Shown piece by piece: positions 1 through 9,858 of a stretch of DNA of 64,000 nucleotides (position 1 is its first letter; each line of letters begins with the position of its first letter). This stretch comes from Yoonia maricola (lineage in GTDB: Bacteria > Pseudomonadota > Alphaproteobacteria > Rhodobacterales > Rhodobacteraceae), in contig NZ_PGTY01000002.1 in assembly GCF_002797915.1 (NCBI RefSeq), forward strand, positions 124,001-188,000. The letters run 5' to 3'. The notes under the pieces were generated by a model, which did no database searches, was not told the DNA's origin, and was given only the letters and a program-made list of their open reading frames with translations. Position numbers and translations under genes: made by a program.

Positions 1-1
1 C

Positions 2-415
2 TTTGCCACGCATTATCATGAGATGTCGGCGCTTTCAGCCAAGCTGGACGGCGTTGATAACGCGACGGTTGCCGTCAAAGAGTGGGAAGGCGATGTGATT
101 TTCCTGCATGAGGTGAAACGCGGGACGGCGGATCGTAGTTATGGCGTGCAAGTCGCGCGTTTGGCTGGTTTGCCACCCGTTGTTGTCGAGCGGGCGAAAG
201 TGGTTCTGGAGGCCTTGGAGAAAGGTGAACGCGAAGGTGGCGGTTCACGTAAGGCAATCATTGATGATCTGCCATTGTTTGCAGCAACACCTGCGCCAGT
301 ACCCGTTACGGCCGCGCCATCGGAAGTGGAAGAGGCGTTAAAGGCTGTTTTTCCTGATGATTTGACACCAAAAGAGGCGCTGGCTTTGATCTATGAGCTG
401 AAAAACAAGCTCTGA
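2..415 (+). CDS. mutS: DNA mismatch repair protein MutS, C-terminal part (5' truncated by window edge)
   Basis: The frame is open from the window edge and begins F-A-T-H-Y-H-E-M, the conserved FATHYHEL-type motif at the end of the MutS ATPase domain. It is followed by the [11 protein letters not shown] block typical of the MutS dimerisation region. About 137 residues are present out of roughly 870-900 usual for MutS. MutS is the cytoplasmic protein that recognises mismatches and small loops after replication and recruits MutL. The tail after residue ~75 is a variable linker followed by a short helical segment ending in YELKNKL, as in other alphaproteobacterial MutS. The stop codon directly abuts the stop of the convergent TPM gene, leaving no spacer. 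Confidence 0.95.
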   Translation, partial: FATHYHEMSALSAKLDGVDNATVAVKEWEGDVIFLHEVKRGTADRSYGVQVARLAGLPPVVVERAKVVLEALEKGEREGGGSRKAIIDDLPLFAATPAPVPVTAAPSEVEEALKAVFPDDLTPKEALALIYELKNKL

Positions 416-1465
416 TTACCAGCTTCCGCTGGCCCCACCCCCGCTGGACCGCCCACCGCCACGGCTGCTGCTACCGCCGGAAGACGAGCTTTTCGTTTTT
501 CGGGGGATCGTTTTTGTAACCGAGTACCGCGCATCGCAGTGATGACAGTGATAATCCGTGCGCCGTAGTCCTGATGACGAATAGGTCGCCGATTGAACGA
601 CGCGGCTGTCACCTTCGACCGTGCGAAAACCACATTCGCGGCAGGCACCATAGCCCGAAAACCATGCGCGATACCCTTCAATCGTTACATGATTGCAGCG
701 GTCGCAATACCAGACATCATAATCAACGCTTTCAAGTTGCTCTTCCATCAATTGACCGGGCGACAGGCTGTCATCTTCGGTTTCTTCAAGATAGCGGCGC
801 ATGCGCGATCCATCGTTCGGACAGGTCCTAGGGCGATTGCGCCTGATGCGACGGATAAGACGCACAACAAAGGGTGCAATAACGGCAAAAGGCGCCATTA
901 ACCACCATCCAAGGTTCACGATGAAGCGTTTAAAGCCAATCCAAATTTGTTGTAGCGGCGATGCATCGTAGTTGCCGGGCAATGCGCCAGCGATCTGGTA
1001 GATCACCTCTTCCACACCGGTGCGAATACCATCAGCGTATTCATCCAATCGGAAATTTGGCACAATCTTTGTATCAATCACGCGTGCCATTGGTTCGTTG
1101 AGATCGGTGCCGTACCCGGCACCAACCTCTATGCGCAGTTCGCGATCCAGATGGGATACCAGCAATAACAGACCATCATTGCGATCGGCATCGCCAATGC
1201 CCCAAGCGTTGAACAAACCGGTCGCAAAGCTTTCAATGCTACCACTGTGCCCGTAATCCGACATGCGGGTGATGGTCAGAACTGTAAATTCGATGCCGCG
1301 TTCGGTATAAAGCTCATCCAGAACGACACGCAGATCGTCCTCTTGAGTGTCGGTCAGCAGATCGGCGTAGTCATTGACGTAAAAGTCAATGTCTTCGGGA
1401 AAGCTTTGCGCAAAGGCGGTGCTGACCCAAAAACAAAGAAGCCCTGCGAGAAGGTGCTTAATCAA
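416..1465 (-). CDS. TPM-domain secreted/membrane-anchored protein with zinc-ribbon-like region
   Basis: This 349-residue protein starts with a clear signal peptide (MIKHLLAGLLCFWVSTAFA). A TPM (DUF477/YgcG-type) domain follows at about residues 25-165. A membrane segment lies at about 185-205 and precedes a basic stretch. The C-terminal third has four CxxC-like pairs (C-P-N-D, C-D-R-C, C-R-E-C, C-H-H-C) that resemble two zinc ribbons, and the protein ends in a Ser/Gly-rich tail finishing GGGASGSW, typical of TPM proteins. The family has been linked to acid phosphatase activity and envelope complex repair, but the role here is unknown. The gene overlaps the upstream grpE stop by 4 bp, so it is probably co-transcribed with hrcA-grpE. 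Confidence 0.75.
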   Translation of the reverse strand: MIKHLLAGLLCFWVSTAFAQSFPEDIDFYVNDYADLLTDTQEDDLRVVLDELYTERGIEFTVLTITRMSDYGHSGSIESFATGLFNAWGIGDADRNDGLLLLVSHLDRELRIEVGAGYGTDLNEPMARVIDTKIVPNFRLDEYADGIRTGVEEVIYQIAGALPGNYDASPLQQIWIGFKRFIVNLGWWLMAPFAVIAPFVVRLIRRIRRNRPRTCPNDGSRMRRYLEETEDDSLSPGQLMEEQLESVDYDVWYCDRCNHVTIEGYRAWFSGYGACRECGFRTVEGDSRVVQSATYSSSGLRRTDYHCHHCDARYSVTKTIPRKTKSSSSGGSSSRGGGRSSGGGASGSW

Positions 1466-2019
1466 GATGCCGGCGTGGATGAAACGCCAACCTGCGCGGG
1501 CCGCAGCAAACGATCATGCAACATGAAACCTTCCGCAGCGACCTGAATGATATCGCCAGCTTTAGTGCCAGGCAAAGGTGCCTCGAACATGGCCTGATGC
1601 AGTTTAGGATCAAATTTTTCACCGACTTCCGGTGTAATAGGGTCGATTCCATGTTTTTTGAAAACGCTGATCAACTCGCGCATTGTCAGTTCCACGCCCT
1701 CAAGCAAGGCCTTGTTTACGTCCTGCTCGGCCTCATCGGCGGACTGTAGCGCGCGGCGCATGTTATCGTAGACAGGCAGCATATCGCGGGCGAGCTTTGA
1801 GCCACCGTAATCTTCCGCTTCACGCCGGTCACGATCCGCGCGTTTGCGCAGGTTTTCGGTGTCTGCGAGAGCGCGCATGAATTTGTCGCGGAACTCATCA
1901 CGCTCGACACGCAGTGCTTCAATCTCATCAAAGCTGGCTTCGGCCGCGTCAAAATCAATTTCGTCGCCTTCTGCAGCGAGTTCATCAAGGCTTTGCAGTT
2001 CTTCGTCTTTCTCAGACAT
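1462..2019 (-). CDS. grpE: Nucleotide exchange factor GrpE
   Basis: The 185-residue product has the GrpE layout. An acidic N-terminus is followed by a long coiled coil (about residues 30-80, with the RKRADRDRREAEDYG segment). The C-terminal beta domain carries the signature FDPKLHQAMFEAP and ends with the VAEGFMLHDRLLRPA block. GrpE drives ADP release from DnaK in the cytoplasmic Hsp70 cycle. It lies 11 bp downstream of hrcA on the same strand, the common hrcA-grpE heat-shock pair, and overlaps the TPM gene that follows. The start ATG fits the family's usual length. Confidence 0.97.
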   Translation of the reverse strand: MSEKDEELQSLDELAAEGDEIDFDAAEASFDEIEALRVERDEFRDKFMRALADTENLRKRADRDRREAEDYGGSKLARDMLPVYDNMRRALQSADEAEQDVNKALLEGVELTMRELISVFKKHGIDPITPEVGEKFDPKLHQAMFEAPLPGTKAGDIIQVAAEGFMLHDRLLRPAQVGVSSTPAS

Positions 2020-2030
2020 CAGTCTTCCCT

Positions 2031-3095
2031 TTAAGAGCGGTCAGCAATCATTTTGCCAACCAACTTTGCGGTATAATTCACAATCGGCACGATGCGCCCG
2101 TAATTGAGCCGTGTTGGCCCGATCACACCGACCGCGCCAATAATCTTTCGGTCGGCGTTCATATAAGGGGAAACGACGAGAGATGAACCCGATAAAGAGA
2201 ACAATTTGTTCTCTGAGCCAATAAAAATGCGCACGCCTTCGCCTTCCTCGGCCAGATCGAGGAATTGGGCGATATCACGCTTGCGTTCGAGGTCATCAAA
2301 AAGCGTGCGAATCCGTTCCAGATCCGCTTCATTTTCACTGTCACCCAACAGGTTGCCGCGGCCGCGCACGATGAGGCGCTCGGTCGCTTCGCCCTCGTTT
2401 TCCCATAGGGCGATGCCGTCTTCGACCAAAGCGGCGGCCAGCTGATCAATCTCTTGCCTGCGCGTTGAAATTTCGCGGGCGATGACGGCACCCAATTCGG
2501 ACAGCGTGTGCCCTTCGGCAATGGCATTTAGGAAATTTGCGGCCTCCCGCATGGACGATGGGGTTTGGCCAGGTGGCGGCGTGAAAACGCGATTTTCGAC
2601 ATGGCCGTCGGCGAAGACCAGCACGACGAGTGCGCGATCTTGGGAAAGTGAAACGAATTCAATGTGTTTGATGGGCGCTTCGTGTTTTGGGGTCAGCACG
2701 AGGCTTGCCCCATGTGTGACACCTGACAGCGCCTGCCCAACCTGATCGAGGACGGAGGTGACGTCTTGATCATTCGTTGTCAGGGTGCGGTCGATCTTTT
2801 GGCGGTCTTCGCCATCCAGATCACCGACCTCTAAAAGGCCATCAACGAACATCCGCAGGCCCAGTTGCGTTGGAATACGCCCTGCGCTGACATGCGGACT
2901 TCCAACCAGGCCAAGGAATTCAAGATCCTGCATCACGTTGCGAATGGTCGCAGCACTGATCTTTTCCGAAAAGTCGCGGGTCAATGTCCGCGACCCGACA
3001 GGTGCGCCGCTTTCTAAATATCCTTCCACCACGCGCCGAAAGACTTCGCGTGAGCGATCGTTCATTTCGTCGATATTTGGCGGTTGTTGGGTCAT
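2031..3095 (-). CDS. hrcA: Heat-inducible transcription repressor HrcA
   Basis: This 354-residue protein begins with a winged-helix DNA-binding domain (residues ~10-85, including GAPVGSRTL and [11 protein letters not shown]). A GAF-like domain and the conserved C-terminal [27 protein letters not shown] motif follow. HrcA represses chaperonin operons by binding CIRCE elements (TTAGCACTC-N9-GAGTGCTAA). No CIRCE copy was seen upstream of this gene or elsewhere in the window, so its targets (groESL) would lie outside. It is divergent from rph, with a 115-bp gap, and is followed by grpE. Confidence 0.96.
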   Translation of the reverse strand: MTQQPPNIDEMNDRSREVFRRVVEGYLESGAPVGSRTLTRDFSEKISAATIRNVMQDLEFLGLVGSPHVSAGRIPTQLGLRMFVDGLLEVGDLDGEDRQKIDRTLTTNDQDVTSVLDQVGQALSGVTHGASLVLTPKHEAPIKHIEFVSLSQDRALVVLVFADGHVENRVFTPPPGQTPSSMREAANFLNAIAEGHTLSELGAVIAREISTRRQEIDQLAAALVEDGIALWENEGEATERLIVRGRGNLLGDSENEADLERIRTLFDDLERKRDIAQFLDLAEEGEGVRIFIGSENKLFSLSGSSLVVSPYMNADRKIIGAVGVIGPTRLNYGRIVPIVNYTAKLVGKMIADRS

Positions 3096-3210
3096 CTCGT
3101 CCTCGGTTGAAGGCTGGGCAATTAAAACGAAGTTTGCGGGGGCGTCAATCGGGGTTGGATTTCATATGTGGGCAGCGTATCCCCCCAGTGCAACCGATAG
3201 GAGAGACTCC

Positions 3211-3918
3211 ATGCGTCCATCAGGCCGTCAAACGAACGAAATGCGCGAAATCTCAATCGAGACAGGCGTGACGATGCATGCCGAGGGCTCTTGCCTGATC
3301 AAGTGCGGGAATACCCATGTTTTATGCACCGCGACGATTGATGAACGCGTACCCCCGTTTTTGAAGAATTCGGGTCTGGGCTGGGTGACGGCGGAATATG
3401 GCATGCTGCCACGTGCGACGAACACACGCATGCGCCGTGAGGCGAAGAATGGGCAATCGGGACGGACGCAGGAAATTCAGCGCTTGATTGGGCGGTCTTT
3501 GCGCGCTGGTGTGGACCGAGTGGCGCTGGGTGAGCGGCAGATTGTGGTGGATTGCGATGTGATTCAGGCCGATGGCGGCACTCGGTGTGCATCGATCACC
3601 GGTGGTTGGGTTGCTTTGAAAATGGCCGTGCAAAAACTCATGAAAGCAGGCGATGTGATCAGCGATCCACTAGTTGATCCGGTCGCTGCGATTTCTTGCG
3701 GGATTTATGCGGGGCAAGAGGTGCTGGATCTGGACTATCCAGAGGACAGCGAAGCTGGTGTAGACGGGAACTTTGTCATGACTGGCGGCAAACTGATTGA
3801 GATACAGATGTCGGCAGAGGGGTCGACCTTTACCCGGACGCAGATGGATGGGCTGGTTGATTTAGCCGAAAAAGGCGTCACCGAATTGACAGCAGCGCAA
3901 CTGGCGGCGGTTGGCTGA
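3211..3918 (+). CDS. rph: Ribonuclease PH
   Basis: The 235-residue product ([12 protein letters not shown]...) matches RNase PH along its length, with the [16 protein letters not shown] phosphate/RNA-binding region and [12 protein letters not shown]. RNase PH is a phosphorolytic 3'-5' exonuclease that trims tRNA precursors. An open frame continues upstream, but the ATG at 3211 is preceded by a good ribosome binding site (AGGAGAG about 7 bases upstream) and gives the canonical N-terminus. Its stop overlaps the rdgB start (TGATG), which indicates translational coupling. Confidence 0.96.
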   Translation: MRPSGRQTNEMREISIETGVTMHAEGSCLIKCGNTHVLCTATIDERVPPFLKNSGLGWVTAEYGMLPRATNTRMRREAKNGQSGRTQEIQRLIGRSLRAGVDRVALGERQIVVDCDVIQADGGTRCASITGGWVALKMAVQKLMKAGDVISDPLVDPVAAISCGIYAGQEVLDLDYPEDSEAGVDGNFVMTGGKLIEIQMSAEGSTFTRTQMDGLVDLAEKGVTELTAAQLAAVG

Positions 3919-4526
3919 TGCGACGGTTTGACGGCAAGGATCTGGTGATTGCGACGCATAATCAGGGCAAGCTGGAAGAGATGGCCGATCTTCTAAAACC
4001 CTATGGGGTGTCTTTGACGTCGAACGCGGATCACGGCCTGCCCGAACCCGAAGAAACCGAAACGACCTTTGTCGGAAACGCCCGGATCAAAGCGCATGCG
4101 GCAGTGAAAGCTACTGGCTTGCCAGCATTGGCTGACGATAGCGGGATAGAGATTGATGCGCTTGGGAACGCGCCGGGTGTTTACACGGCAGATTGGGCGG
4201 AAACACCGAATGGCCGCGACTTCAAGATGGCTATGGAGCGAAGTTGGGCGGAGTTAGAGACTGTTTCGGCCCCCTTTCCACGCACGGCCCGATTTTGTTG
4301 TACGCTCGTTCTGGCGTGGCCTGATGGCCATGATGAGGTGTTTCCAGGTGTCATGCCCGGTCAGATTGTCTGGCCAATGCGGGGTGACCAAGGGCATGGG
4401 TATGATCCAATCTTTCAGCCTGATGGGTATGACATCACGTTTGGTGAGATGGATCGCTGGGAAAAGAACAAGATCAGCCACCGGGCCGATGCTTTTGCCA
4501 AATTGATAGCAGGTTGTTTTGCCTGA
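3918..4526 (+). CDS. rdgB: XTP/dITP pyrophosphatase (RdgB/HAM1 family)
   Basis: The 202-residue protein carries the HAM1 family features ATHNQGKLEEM near the N-terminus, ADDSGIEIDALGNAPGVYTADWA in the middle and GHGYDPIFQPDGY further on. The enzyme hydrolyses non-canonical purine nucleoside triphosphates such as dITP and XTP and so keeps them out of DNA. It sits between rph and hemW in a tightly packed operon, overlapping rph by one base and hemW by eight. The rph-rdgB-hemW order is a standard alphaproteobacterial arrangement. Confidence 0.96.
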   Translation: MRRFDGKDLVIATHNQGKLEEMADLLKPYGVSLTSNADHGLPEPEETETTFVGNARIKAHAAVKATGLPALADDSGIEIDALGNAPGVYTADWAETPNGRDFKMAMERSWAELETVSAPFPRTARFCCTLVLAWPDGHDEVFPGVMPGQIVWPMRGDQGHGYDPIFQPDGYDITFGEMDRWEKNKISHRADAFAKLIAGCFA

Positions 4527-5676
4527 GGATTGGGAACATGGGGGTTTTGGCCTTTATATCCATTGGCCTTTTTGTCAGGCGAAATGCCCCTACTGCGATT
4601 TTAACAGCCATGTTGTGTCACAGATTGATCAAAAGGCATGGGCGGACGCCTATCTAAGCGAAATCGCACGGGTTGGGGCAGAAACTGAAGGGCGGGTGCT
4701 GCGGTCTGTGTTTTTTGGTGGTGGTACCCCAAGTTTGATGGACGCAGACGTTGTTGAAGCGATTTTAACGAAAGTGCGTACAACATGGCCTATCGCCAAT
4801 GACATCGAGGTGACGTTAGAGGCAAATCCAACATCGGTAGAGGCGGGCCGCTTTGCTGCATATCGCGATGCAGGTGTGAACCGTGTGTCGATGGGAATTC
4901 AGGCGTTAAACGACGCTGATCTGAAAGCATTGGGACGTTTGCATACGGCGGCAGAGGCGATGGAGGCCTTTGATGTTGCGCGTGGTGTTTTTGACCGGGT
5001 GAGTTTCGATCTGATTTATGCCCGGCAAGGGCAGTCATTGTCTGATTGGGAGGTTGAGTTACGGCGTGCTTTAAACTTGGCGGTCGACCACTTGTCACTC
5101 TACCAACTGACCATCGAAGACGGCACAGCTTTTGGCGATCGCTATGCTGCGGGCAAGCTGCGAGGTCTACCAAATGATGATACGGCAGCCGATATGTATG
5201 CGGTGACACAGAATGTGTGTTCTGAAGCCGGGTTTGCCGCCTATGAGGTATCAAATCATGCGCGGCCCGGATGCGAAAGCATTCACAACAAGATCTACTG
5301 GAAATACGGCGATTATGCCGGGATTGGGCCGGGGGCGCATGGTCGTTTAACCCTTGGTGGAACACGGTATGCGACAGAGGCACCTCTTGCCCCGGCGGTG
5401 TGGTTGTCTCAGGTCTTAAAAACCAGGAATGGTGATAGTGGCCGCGAGGTATTAACCCCTAAGGATCAGTTCATTGAATTTCTACTCATGGGTATGCGTT
5501 TGCGTGAGGGCGTTGATCTTGCGCGCTTCCCGAACTCTATATCAAATATATTATTAAATAAAATCAACGACTTGAATGATTTGAATTTGATTCAGAAACA
5601 AAACGATATTATCCGTCTGACGGACGAGGGTTATCCGGTGCTGAATGCGGTGCTGCGCGAGATGCTTAACGCCTAG
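4519..5676 (+). CDS. hemW: Radical SAM protein HemW (heme chaperone, formerly HemN-like)
   Basis: The 385-residue product has the radical-SAM cysteine motif C-x3-C-x2-C at residues 19, 23 and 26, followed by FGGGTPSLM and LEANPTS. The N-terminus lacks the longer HemN extension and its extra cysteine use, so HemW (heme trafficking) is more likely than coproporphyrinogen dehydrogenase. The start appears to be TTG at 4519: no in-frame ATG or GTG precedes the Cys motif, and an AGG lies about five bases upstream. The C-terminal coding stretch at about 5535-5605 is unusually AT-rich (SNILLNKINDLNDLNL). The gene ends convergently with parB with a 4-bp overlap. Confidence 0.92.
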   Translation: MPEDWEHGGFGLYIHWPFCQAKCPYCDFNSHVVSQIDQKAWADAYLSEIARVGAETEGRVLRSVFFGGGTPSLMDADVVEAILTKVRTTWPIANDIEVTLEANPTSVEAGRFAAYRDAGVNRVSMGIQALNDADLKALGRLHTAAEAMEAFDVARGVFDRVSFDLIYARQGQSLSDWEVELRRALNLAVDHLSLYQLTIEDGTAFGDRYAAGKLRGLPNDDTAADMYAVTQNVCSEAGFAAYEVSNHARPGCESIHNKIYWKYGDYAGIGPGAHGRLTLGGTRYATEAPLAPAVWLSQVLKTRNGDSGREVLTPKDQFIEFLLMGMRLREGVDLARFPNSISNILLNKINDLNDLNLIQKQNDIIRLTDEGYPVLNAVLREMLNA

Positions 5677-6566
5677 TTCCCAGACAAGGCCCGCAGCAAA
5701 TCATCAAGTTGTTCAAGAGATTTGTAACCGATAACCATTTTTCCACCCTCTGATCCGGCAGGATGATCAATGGTGACCTTCATACCAAGCGTGGCGGACA
5801 ATTCATTCTCGATTTGCACGGTATCTGCATCCTTGGGAACAGGTGCACCTGGCACAGACCGTTTCTTGATCGCAGGGCCTTTTTTGGCCAACACCTCGGT
5901 CTCGCGAACAGAGAGTTTACGTTGAATAACTTCGCGCGCCAGAACCACCGCTTGATCATGACCAACAAGCGCACGGGCATGTCCTGTGGAGAGCTGACCA
6001 TTGATCAGATAGGTCTGCACTTCTTCGGGCAGATTAAGCAGACGCAGAAGATTCGCAATATGACTGCGGCTTTTGCCAAGCGCTGAGGCAAGCTTATCTT
6101 GTGTATGACCAAACCGATCCATCAACTGCTTGTATCCGGTAGCCTCATCAACAGGGTTCAGGTCGGCCCGCTGGATGTTCTCGATGATCGCGATTTCAAG
6201 GACTTCAGTGTCATCGTAATCACGCACAAGAACAGGAATCTCATGCAGCTTGGCCATTTGTGCAGCACGCCAACGACGTTCACCCGCAACAATTTCATAG
6301 ATCTCAGCATCCAAAGGTGACCGGCGCACAATCAATGGCTGGATGATCCCTTTCTCAGCGATAGAGGCCGCGAGCTCTTTCAGGGCATCTTCTGCGAAGG
6401 TCCGGCGGGGCTGATCCGGATTTGGTTGCACTTGTTCGATTGGCACGACGAGATCCGGCCGTTTTGGCGCAGATTGTGGCGCGTCATCTGCCGCGACATC
6501 GACATCGGACATAAGCGCAGACAGCCCACGCCCCAAACCACGTGATTTTTTGGTTGTGCGTGCCAT
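5673..6566 (-). CDS. parB: Chromosome partitioning protein ParB
   Basis: This 297-residue ParB/Spo0J protein has an N-terminal basic tail. The CTPase/ParB domain contains QPLIVR and GERRWRAA (about residues 75-105). A helix-turn-helix region (KLASALGKSRSHIANLLRLL) follows, then a C-terminal dimerisation domain. ParB binds parS and spreads to organise the origin region, with ParA moving the complex. Two perfect parS palindromes lie 1.4 and 3.3 kb upstream in rsmG and mnmG. The gene directly follows parA with no spacer. Confidence 0.97.
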   Translation of the reverse strand: MARTTKKSRGLGRGLSALMSDVDVAADDAPQSAPKRPDLVVPIEQVQPNPDQPRRTFAEDALKELAASIAEKGIIQPLIVRRSPLDAEIYEIVAGERRWRAAQMAKLHEIPVLVRDYDDTEVLEIAIIENIQRADLNPVDEATGYKQLMDRFGHTQDKLASALGKSRSHIANLLRLLNLPEEVQTYLINGQLSTGHARALVGHDQAVVLAREVIQRKLSVRETEVLAKKGPAIKKRSVPGAPVPKDADTVQIENELSATLGMKVTIDHPAGSEGGKMVIGYKSLEQLDDLLRALSGN

Positions 6567-7364
6567 CTAGGCGGCCCTCATTTTATTTGTTTTTTCAATA
6601 AGCTCGTTGGCCAAGGCGCGATAAGCAGCGCTGCCCTTCGATGCACTATCGTAAGTCAGAACGGGAATGGCAAAGGATGGCGCTTCGCTGAGTCGGACGT
6701 TGCGAGGGATAACCGTCTTGAACACCATATCACCCATGTTTTCGCGCGCATCATCCTCGACCTGGAGCGACAGATTGTTACGGCTGTCATACATCGTGAG
6801 TGCAATCCCTTCGATCCGCAGATCGGGGTTGGCTGTTTGGCGTACATCGCGAACGGTGAGGATAAGTTGCGACAGACCTTCAAGCGCAAAGAACTCACTT
6901 TGCAGGGGGACGATAATGGAGTGCGCCGCAACCATGGCGTTTACCGTCAATATATTGAGGGAGGGGGGACAATCTATCAATATATAGTCGAAGTCCAATG
7001 GATCAGTTGGATTGCCACGCAACACATCGCGCAGCAGAAAGCTACGTTTTGCGTTATCAATGAGTTCTAGGTCAGCTGAACTGAGATCTGTATTAGCCGG
7101 TATGATCGAGAGGCGGTCAATAGTCGTCTGTTGGATAGCACCTGCGAGGGTCACATCGCCCGACAGAAGGTCATATGTGGTGGCATCCCGTTGGTCATGG
7201 TCAATGCCCAGCCCAGTTGAAGCGTTTCCTTGCGGATCCAGATCAATGAGAAGAACGCGCTTTTTTCGCTCTGCCAATGCAGCACCAAGGTTGATTGTGG
7301 TTGTCGTCTTACCAACGCCACCTTTTTGATTGGCTATCGCGATGATTTTGGGGTCAGTTGCCAC
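6567..7364 (-). CDS. parA: Chromosome partitioning ATPase ParA
   Basis: The 265-residue Walker-type ATPase has the deviant P-loop KGGVGKTTT at residues ~14-22, LLIDLDPQGNAS (A') and DYILIDCPPSLN (Walker B). ParA forms ATP-dependent gradients on the nucleoid that pull ParB-parS complexes apart. The start codon is GTG, with AAGGA about nine bases upstream, and it overlaps the rsmG 3' end by 11 bp. It is part of the minus-strand origin-proximal block mnmE-mnmG-rsmG-parA-parB. Confidence 0.97.
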   Translation of the reverse strand: MATDPKIIAIANQKGGVGKTTTTINLGAALAERKKRVLLIDLDPQGNASTGLGIDHDQRDATTYDLLSGDVTLAGAIQQTTIDRLSIIPANTDLSSADLELIDNAKRSFLLRDVLRGNPTDPLDFDYILIDCPPSLNILTVNAMVAAHSIIVPLQSEFFALEGLSQLILTVRDVRQTANPDLRIEGIALTMYDSRNNLSLQVEDDARENMGDMVFKTVIPRNVRLSEAPSFAIPVLTYDSASKGSAAYRALANELIEKTNKMRAA

Positions 7365-7974
7365 GCGGATTTATCCTTCGGATAGCGAGTATTCGAGCCT
7401 CAGGATCAGTGATACTGGGATAATCTTCAAGGTCAAATGACCAGTTCTTTTGCGCATCTGCAACTTCTTGTTGCCATTGGCGACCTTTGGGAAACAAAGC
7501 GACACCTTCTGTTTTCATATGCTTTTCGGCAATCGGAACTAGCCCAGATAATGCGGTAAGAGCGCGCGCTGATACAATATCTGCTTCTTGTCTCGGTGCA
7601 TCTTCGATGCGTTGCGCAATGACATCAACGTTGAGCTTACACTCACGTACCGCTGTTCGTAAGAAAGTTGCTTTCCGCTGGTCGCTTTCGATCAGAGTGA
7701 ACCATGCTTCGGGCCGAAATGATTTGGCCATGATGGCCATGATGATCCCCGGAAAGCCGCCTCCACTCCCAAGGTCGAGCCATTTATTGTAGGATTGTGG
7801 CGCAAATTGATAGAGCTGTACCGAATCAACGATATGCCGTTCCCAAAGAGACGCGACTGTGCTGGTAGCAATCAAATTGATTTTTGGGGTCCATTTAGCG
7901 ACGAGAGCCGCAAAAGCCTCTAAATCTTCCATTGTTTCACGTGAAACATCTATACCCGCAACATGCGACACCAT
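7354..7974 (-). CDS. rsmG: 16S rRNA (guanine527-N7)-methyltransferase RsmG (GidB)
   Basis: The 206-residue SAM-dependent methyltransferase has the motif WLDLGSGGGFPGII and the family signature VSARALTALSGL. RsmG makes m7G527 in 16S rRNA, a position linked to streptomycin response. Residues DVSRET near the N-terminus are encoded by a perfect parS palindrome, a known way in which parS hides in gidB. It lies 3 bp downstream of mnmG and overlaps parA. Confidence 0.96.
   Translation of the reverse strand: MVSHVAGIDVSRETMEDLEAFAALVAKWTPKINLIATSTVASLWERHIVDSVQLYQFAPQSYNKWLDLGSGGGFPGIIMAIMAKSFRPEAWFTLIESDQRKATFLRTAVRECKLNVDVIAQRIEDAPRQEADIVSARALTALSGLVPIAEKHMKTEGVALFPKGRQWQQEVADAQKNWSFDLEDYPSITDPEARILAIRRINPRGN
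7933..7948. other. parS site 1 (ParB binding palindrome) within rsmG
   Basis: TGTTTCACGTGAAACA is a perfect 16-bp palindrome identical to the consensus parS bound by ParB/Spo0J. It lies in codons 9-14 or so of rsmG (reading VSRET on the minus strand), 0.6 kb from parA and about 5 kb from the putative oriC. Confidence 0.95.
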
Positions 7975-7977
7975 AAC

Positions 7978-9855
7978 TTATGTTCCGGTCGCGCGTTGCT
8001 GTTTTTTCGTTGCAGCAATAATCAGCATCAACGCGGCTGGCGTCATTCCTTCTATTCGGCTTGCATGAGCAACACTTGTTGGCCGCGTGGCGGTTAACTT
8101 GGCCACGATTTCATTCGAGAGGCCTTTGATATCATTAAAGTTGAGATCACTTGGAATGAGCTGTTTCTCATCCCGCTCCATTGCGGCTATATCCCGTTCC
8201 TGCCGCGCAATGTAATGCGCATAGAGAGCGTCTTTCTTCACCTGATCTTGTATCTTATGCGAGATCGTCTCGACATCTGGATGTAAAACAGCCAAATGTG
8301 AAAAATCGAAATCAGAGAGCGCGAGGGCCTCCAGCGCTGTCTTCTGTGGCCCGTCAGAATTTAACTTAACACCTGTGCTAGCGATCTCTCTTGCTGAAAG
8401 TTTGATATCGGACAGCTTTTTCGTAGCATCCGCAATGCCTTCCATCTTCGCAGTGAAGTGGTCCCAACGCATGTCTCCCACACATCCCAACTCCCGGCCA
8501 CGTGGCGTCAGCCGTTGGTCCGCGTTATCGGCACGTAGGGACAGACGAAATTCGGCACGCGATGTAAACATGCGATACGGTTCTGACACACCGCGCGTAA
8601 TTAGATCATCGATCATTACACCAATATAGGATTCTCGACGGCTAAATTGGATGGGATCCAAGCTTTTCGTCTTGGCAGCAGCATTCAAACCGGCCACCAA
8701 ACCTTGCGCCGCAGCCTCTTCATATCCTGTCGTGCCATTGATTTGGCCGGCCAGAAACAGACCAGGCACATCTCTCAACTCTAATGTGGCCTGTAGTGCA
8801 CGTGGGTCTACATAATCGTATTCAATGGCATAGCCAGGTTGCAAAATAACAGCGTTTTCAAGGCCATAGATCGAATTTACATAGGCTTGCTGAACATCCT
8901 CTGGCAAAGATGTCGAGATACCATTTGGATAAACCGTATGATCCTCAACCCCTTCTGGCTCAAGAAAGATCTGATGCGATGTCTTATCGGCGAAGCGCAC
9001 GATTTTATCTTCGATTGACGGGCAATATCGCGGGCCCACCCCATCGATCTGCCCGCCGTACATCGCCGACCTACCTAGATTTTCACGAATGATATCATGG
9101 GTTTTCTCATTGGTATGCGTAATCCGACAGTCAATTTGCGGCGCATATGTCCCTGTCGACAGGAACGAAAACAGAGTTGGGTCGTCATCACTCGGCTGCG
9201 CTTCGAGGTTATCCCAGGCGATTGTACGTCCGTCCAACCGTGGCGGCGTACCAGTTTTCAGCCGGCCCATGGGTAAAGCAAAACTATCCAGACGCTCTGC
9301 CATTTTCACGGAGGGATCATCGCCCATACGCCCACCAGGGCGTGATATATCACCTATATGGATGATCCCACGCAGAAACGTACCCGTTGTCAAAATGACG
9401 CTTTGCGCAGTCAGTACGCTACCGTCACGCATTTTTACGCCCGTGACCTGTGGTCCGGTCATGCACAAATCAACCGCTTCACCTTCAACAATGTCCAGAT
9501 TTTCAAGGGCAATCAGCTCTGACTGCATCTCTTTCCGATAGATTTGCCGATCTGATTGCGCGCGCGGGCCCTGCACTGCTGGGCCTTTCTTGCGATTGAG
9601 AAGTCGAAACTGGATACCAGCTTTATCAGCGACACGACCCATGACGCCATCCATCGCATCAATCTCGCGCACCAAGTGACCTTTTCCCAAGCCACCGATC
9701 GCTGGATTACAGGACATTACACCAATAGATGCTTTCGTCAGCGTGACCAATGCCGTCCGCACATCCATACGCGCAGCGGCATGCGCGGCCTCTGCCCCTG
9801 CATGCCCGCCGCCAATCACAATAACGTCGTAGTCATGATGTTTCACGTGAAACAC
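7978..9855 (-). CDS. mnmG: tRNA uridine-5-carboxymethylaminomethyl modification enzyme MnmG (GidA)
   Basis: The 625-residue product has the FAD-binding [10 protein letters not shown] motif at residues ~15-24, the [24 protein letters not shown] block and the [15 protein letters not shown] motif. With MnmE it modifies the wobble uridine (cmnm5U34) of several tRNAs, using FAD, GTP and methylene-THF. Its N-terminus MFHVKH is written by a perfect parS palindrome that covers the start codon. It sits three bases after the mnmE stop, so mnmE, mnmG and rsmG are likely co-transcribed. Confidence 0.98.
   Translation of the reverse strand: MFHVKHHDYDVIVIGGGHAGAEAAHAAARMDVRTALVTLTKASIGVMSCNPAIGGLGKGHLVREIDAMDGVMGRVADKAGIQFRLLNRKKGPAVQGPRAQSDRQIYRKEMQSELIALENLDIVEGEAVDLCMTGPQVTGVKMRDGSVLTAQSVILTTGTFLRGIIHIGDISRPGGRMGDDPSVKMAERLDSFALPMGRLKTGTPPRLDGRTIAWDNLEAQPSDDDPTLFSFLSTGTYAPQIDCRITHTNEKTHDIIRENLGRSAMYGGQIDGVGPRYCPSIEDKIVRFADKTSHQIFLEPEGVEDHTVYPNGISTSLPEDVQQAYVNSIYGLENAVILQPGYAIEYDYVDPRALQATLELRDVPGLFLAGQINGTTGYEEAAAQGLVAGLNAAAKTKSLDPIQFSRRESYIGVMIDDLITRGVSEPYRMFTSRAEFRLSLRADNADQRLTPRGRELGCVGDMRWDHFTAKMEGIADATKKLSDIKLSAREIASTGVKLNSDGPQKTALEALALSDFDFSHLAVLHPDVETISHKIQDQVKKDALYAHYIARQERDIAAMERDEKQLIPSDLNFNDIKGLSNEIVAKLTATRPTSVAHASRIEGMTPAALMLIIAATKKQQRATGT
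9839..9854. other. parS site 2 (ParB binding palindrome) at the mnmG start
   Basis: This is a second perfect copy of TGTTTCACGTGAAACA, 1.9 kb from the first. It includes part of the mnmG ATG and encodes residues MFHVKH. It lies about 3.2 kb from the putative origin. Confidence 0.95.
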
Positions 9856-9858
9856 TCC

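Noticed and set aside
3096..3210. CIRCE element or sigma32 promoter for hrcA
   Set aside because: No TTAGCACTC-N9-GAGTGCTAA was seen. A weak GTTGCA-N17-CCACATAT reading on the minus strand is not convincing enough to list.
4790..5383. Minus-strand open frame inside hemW
   Set aside because: Antisense to HemW, with His/Arg/Pro-rich translation and no recognisable motif.
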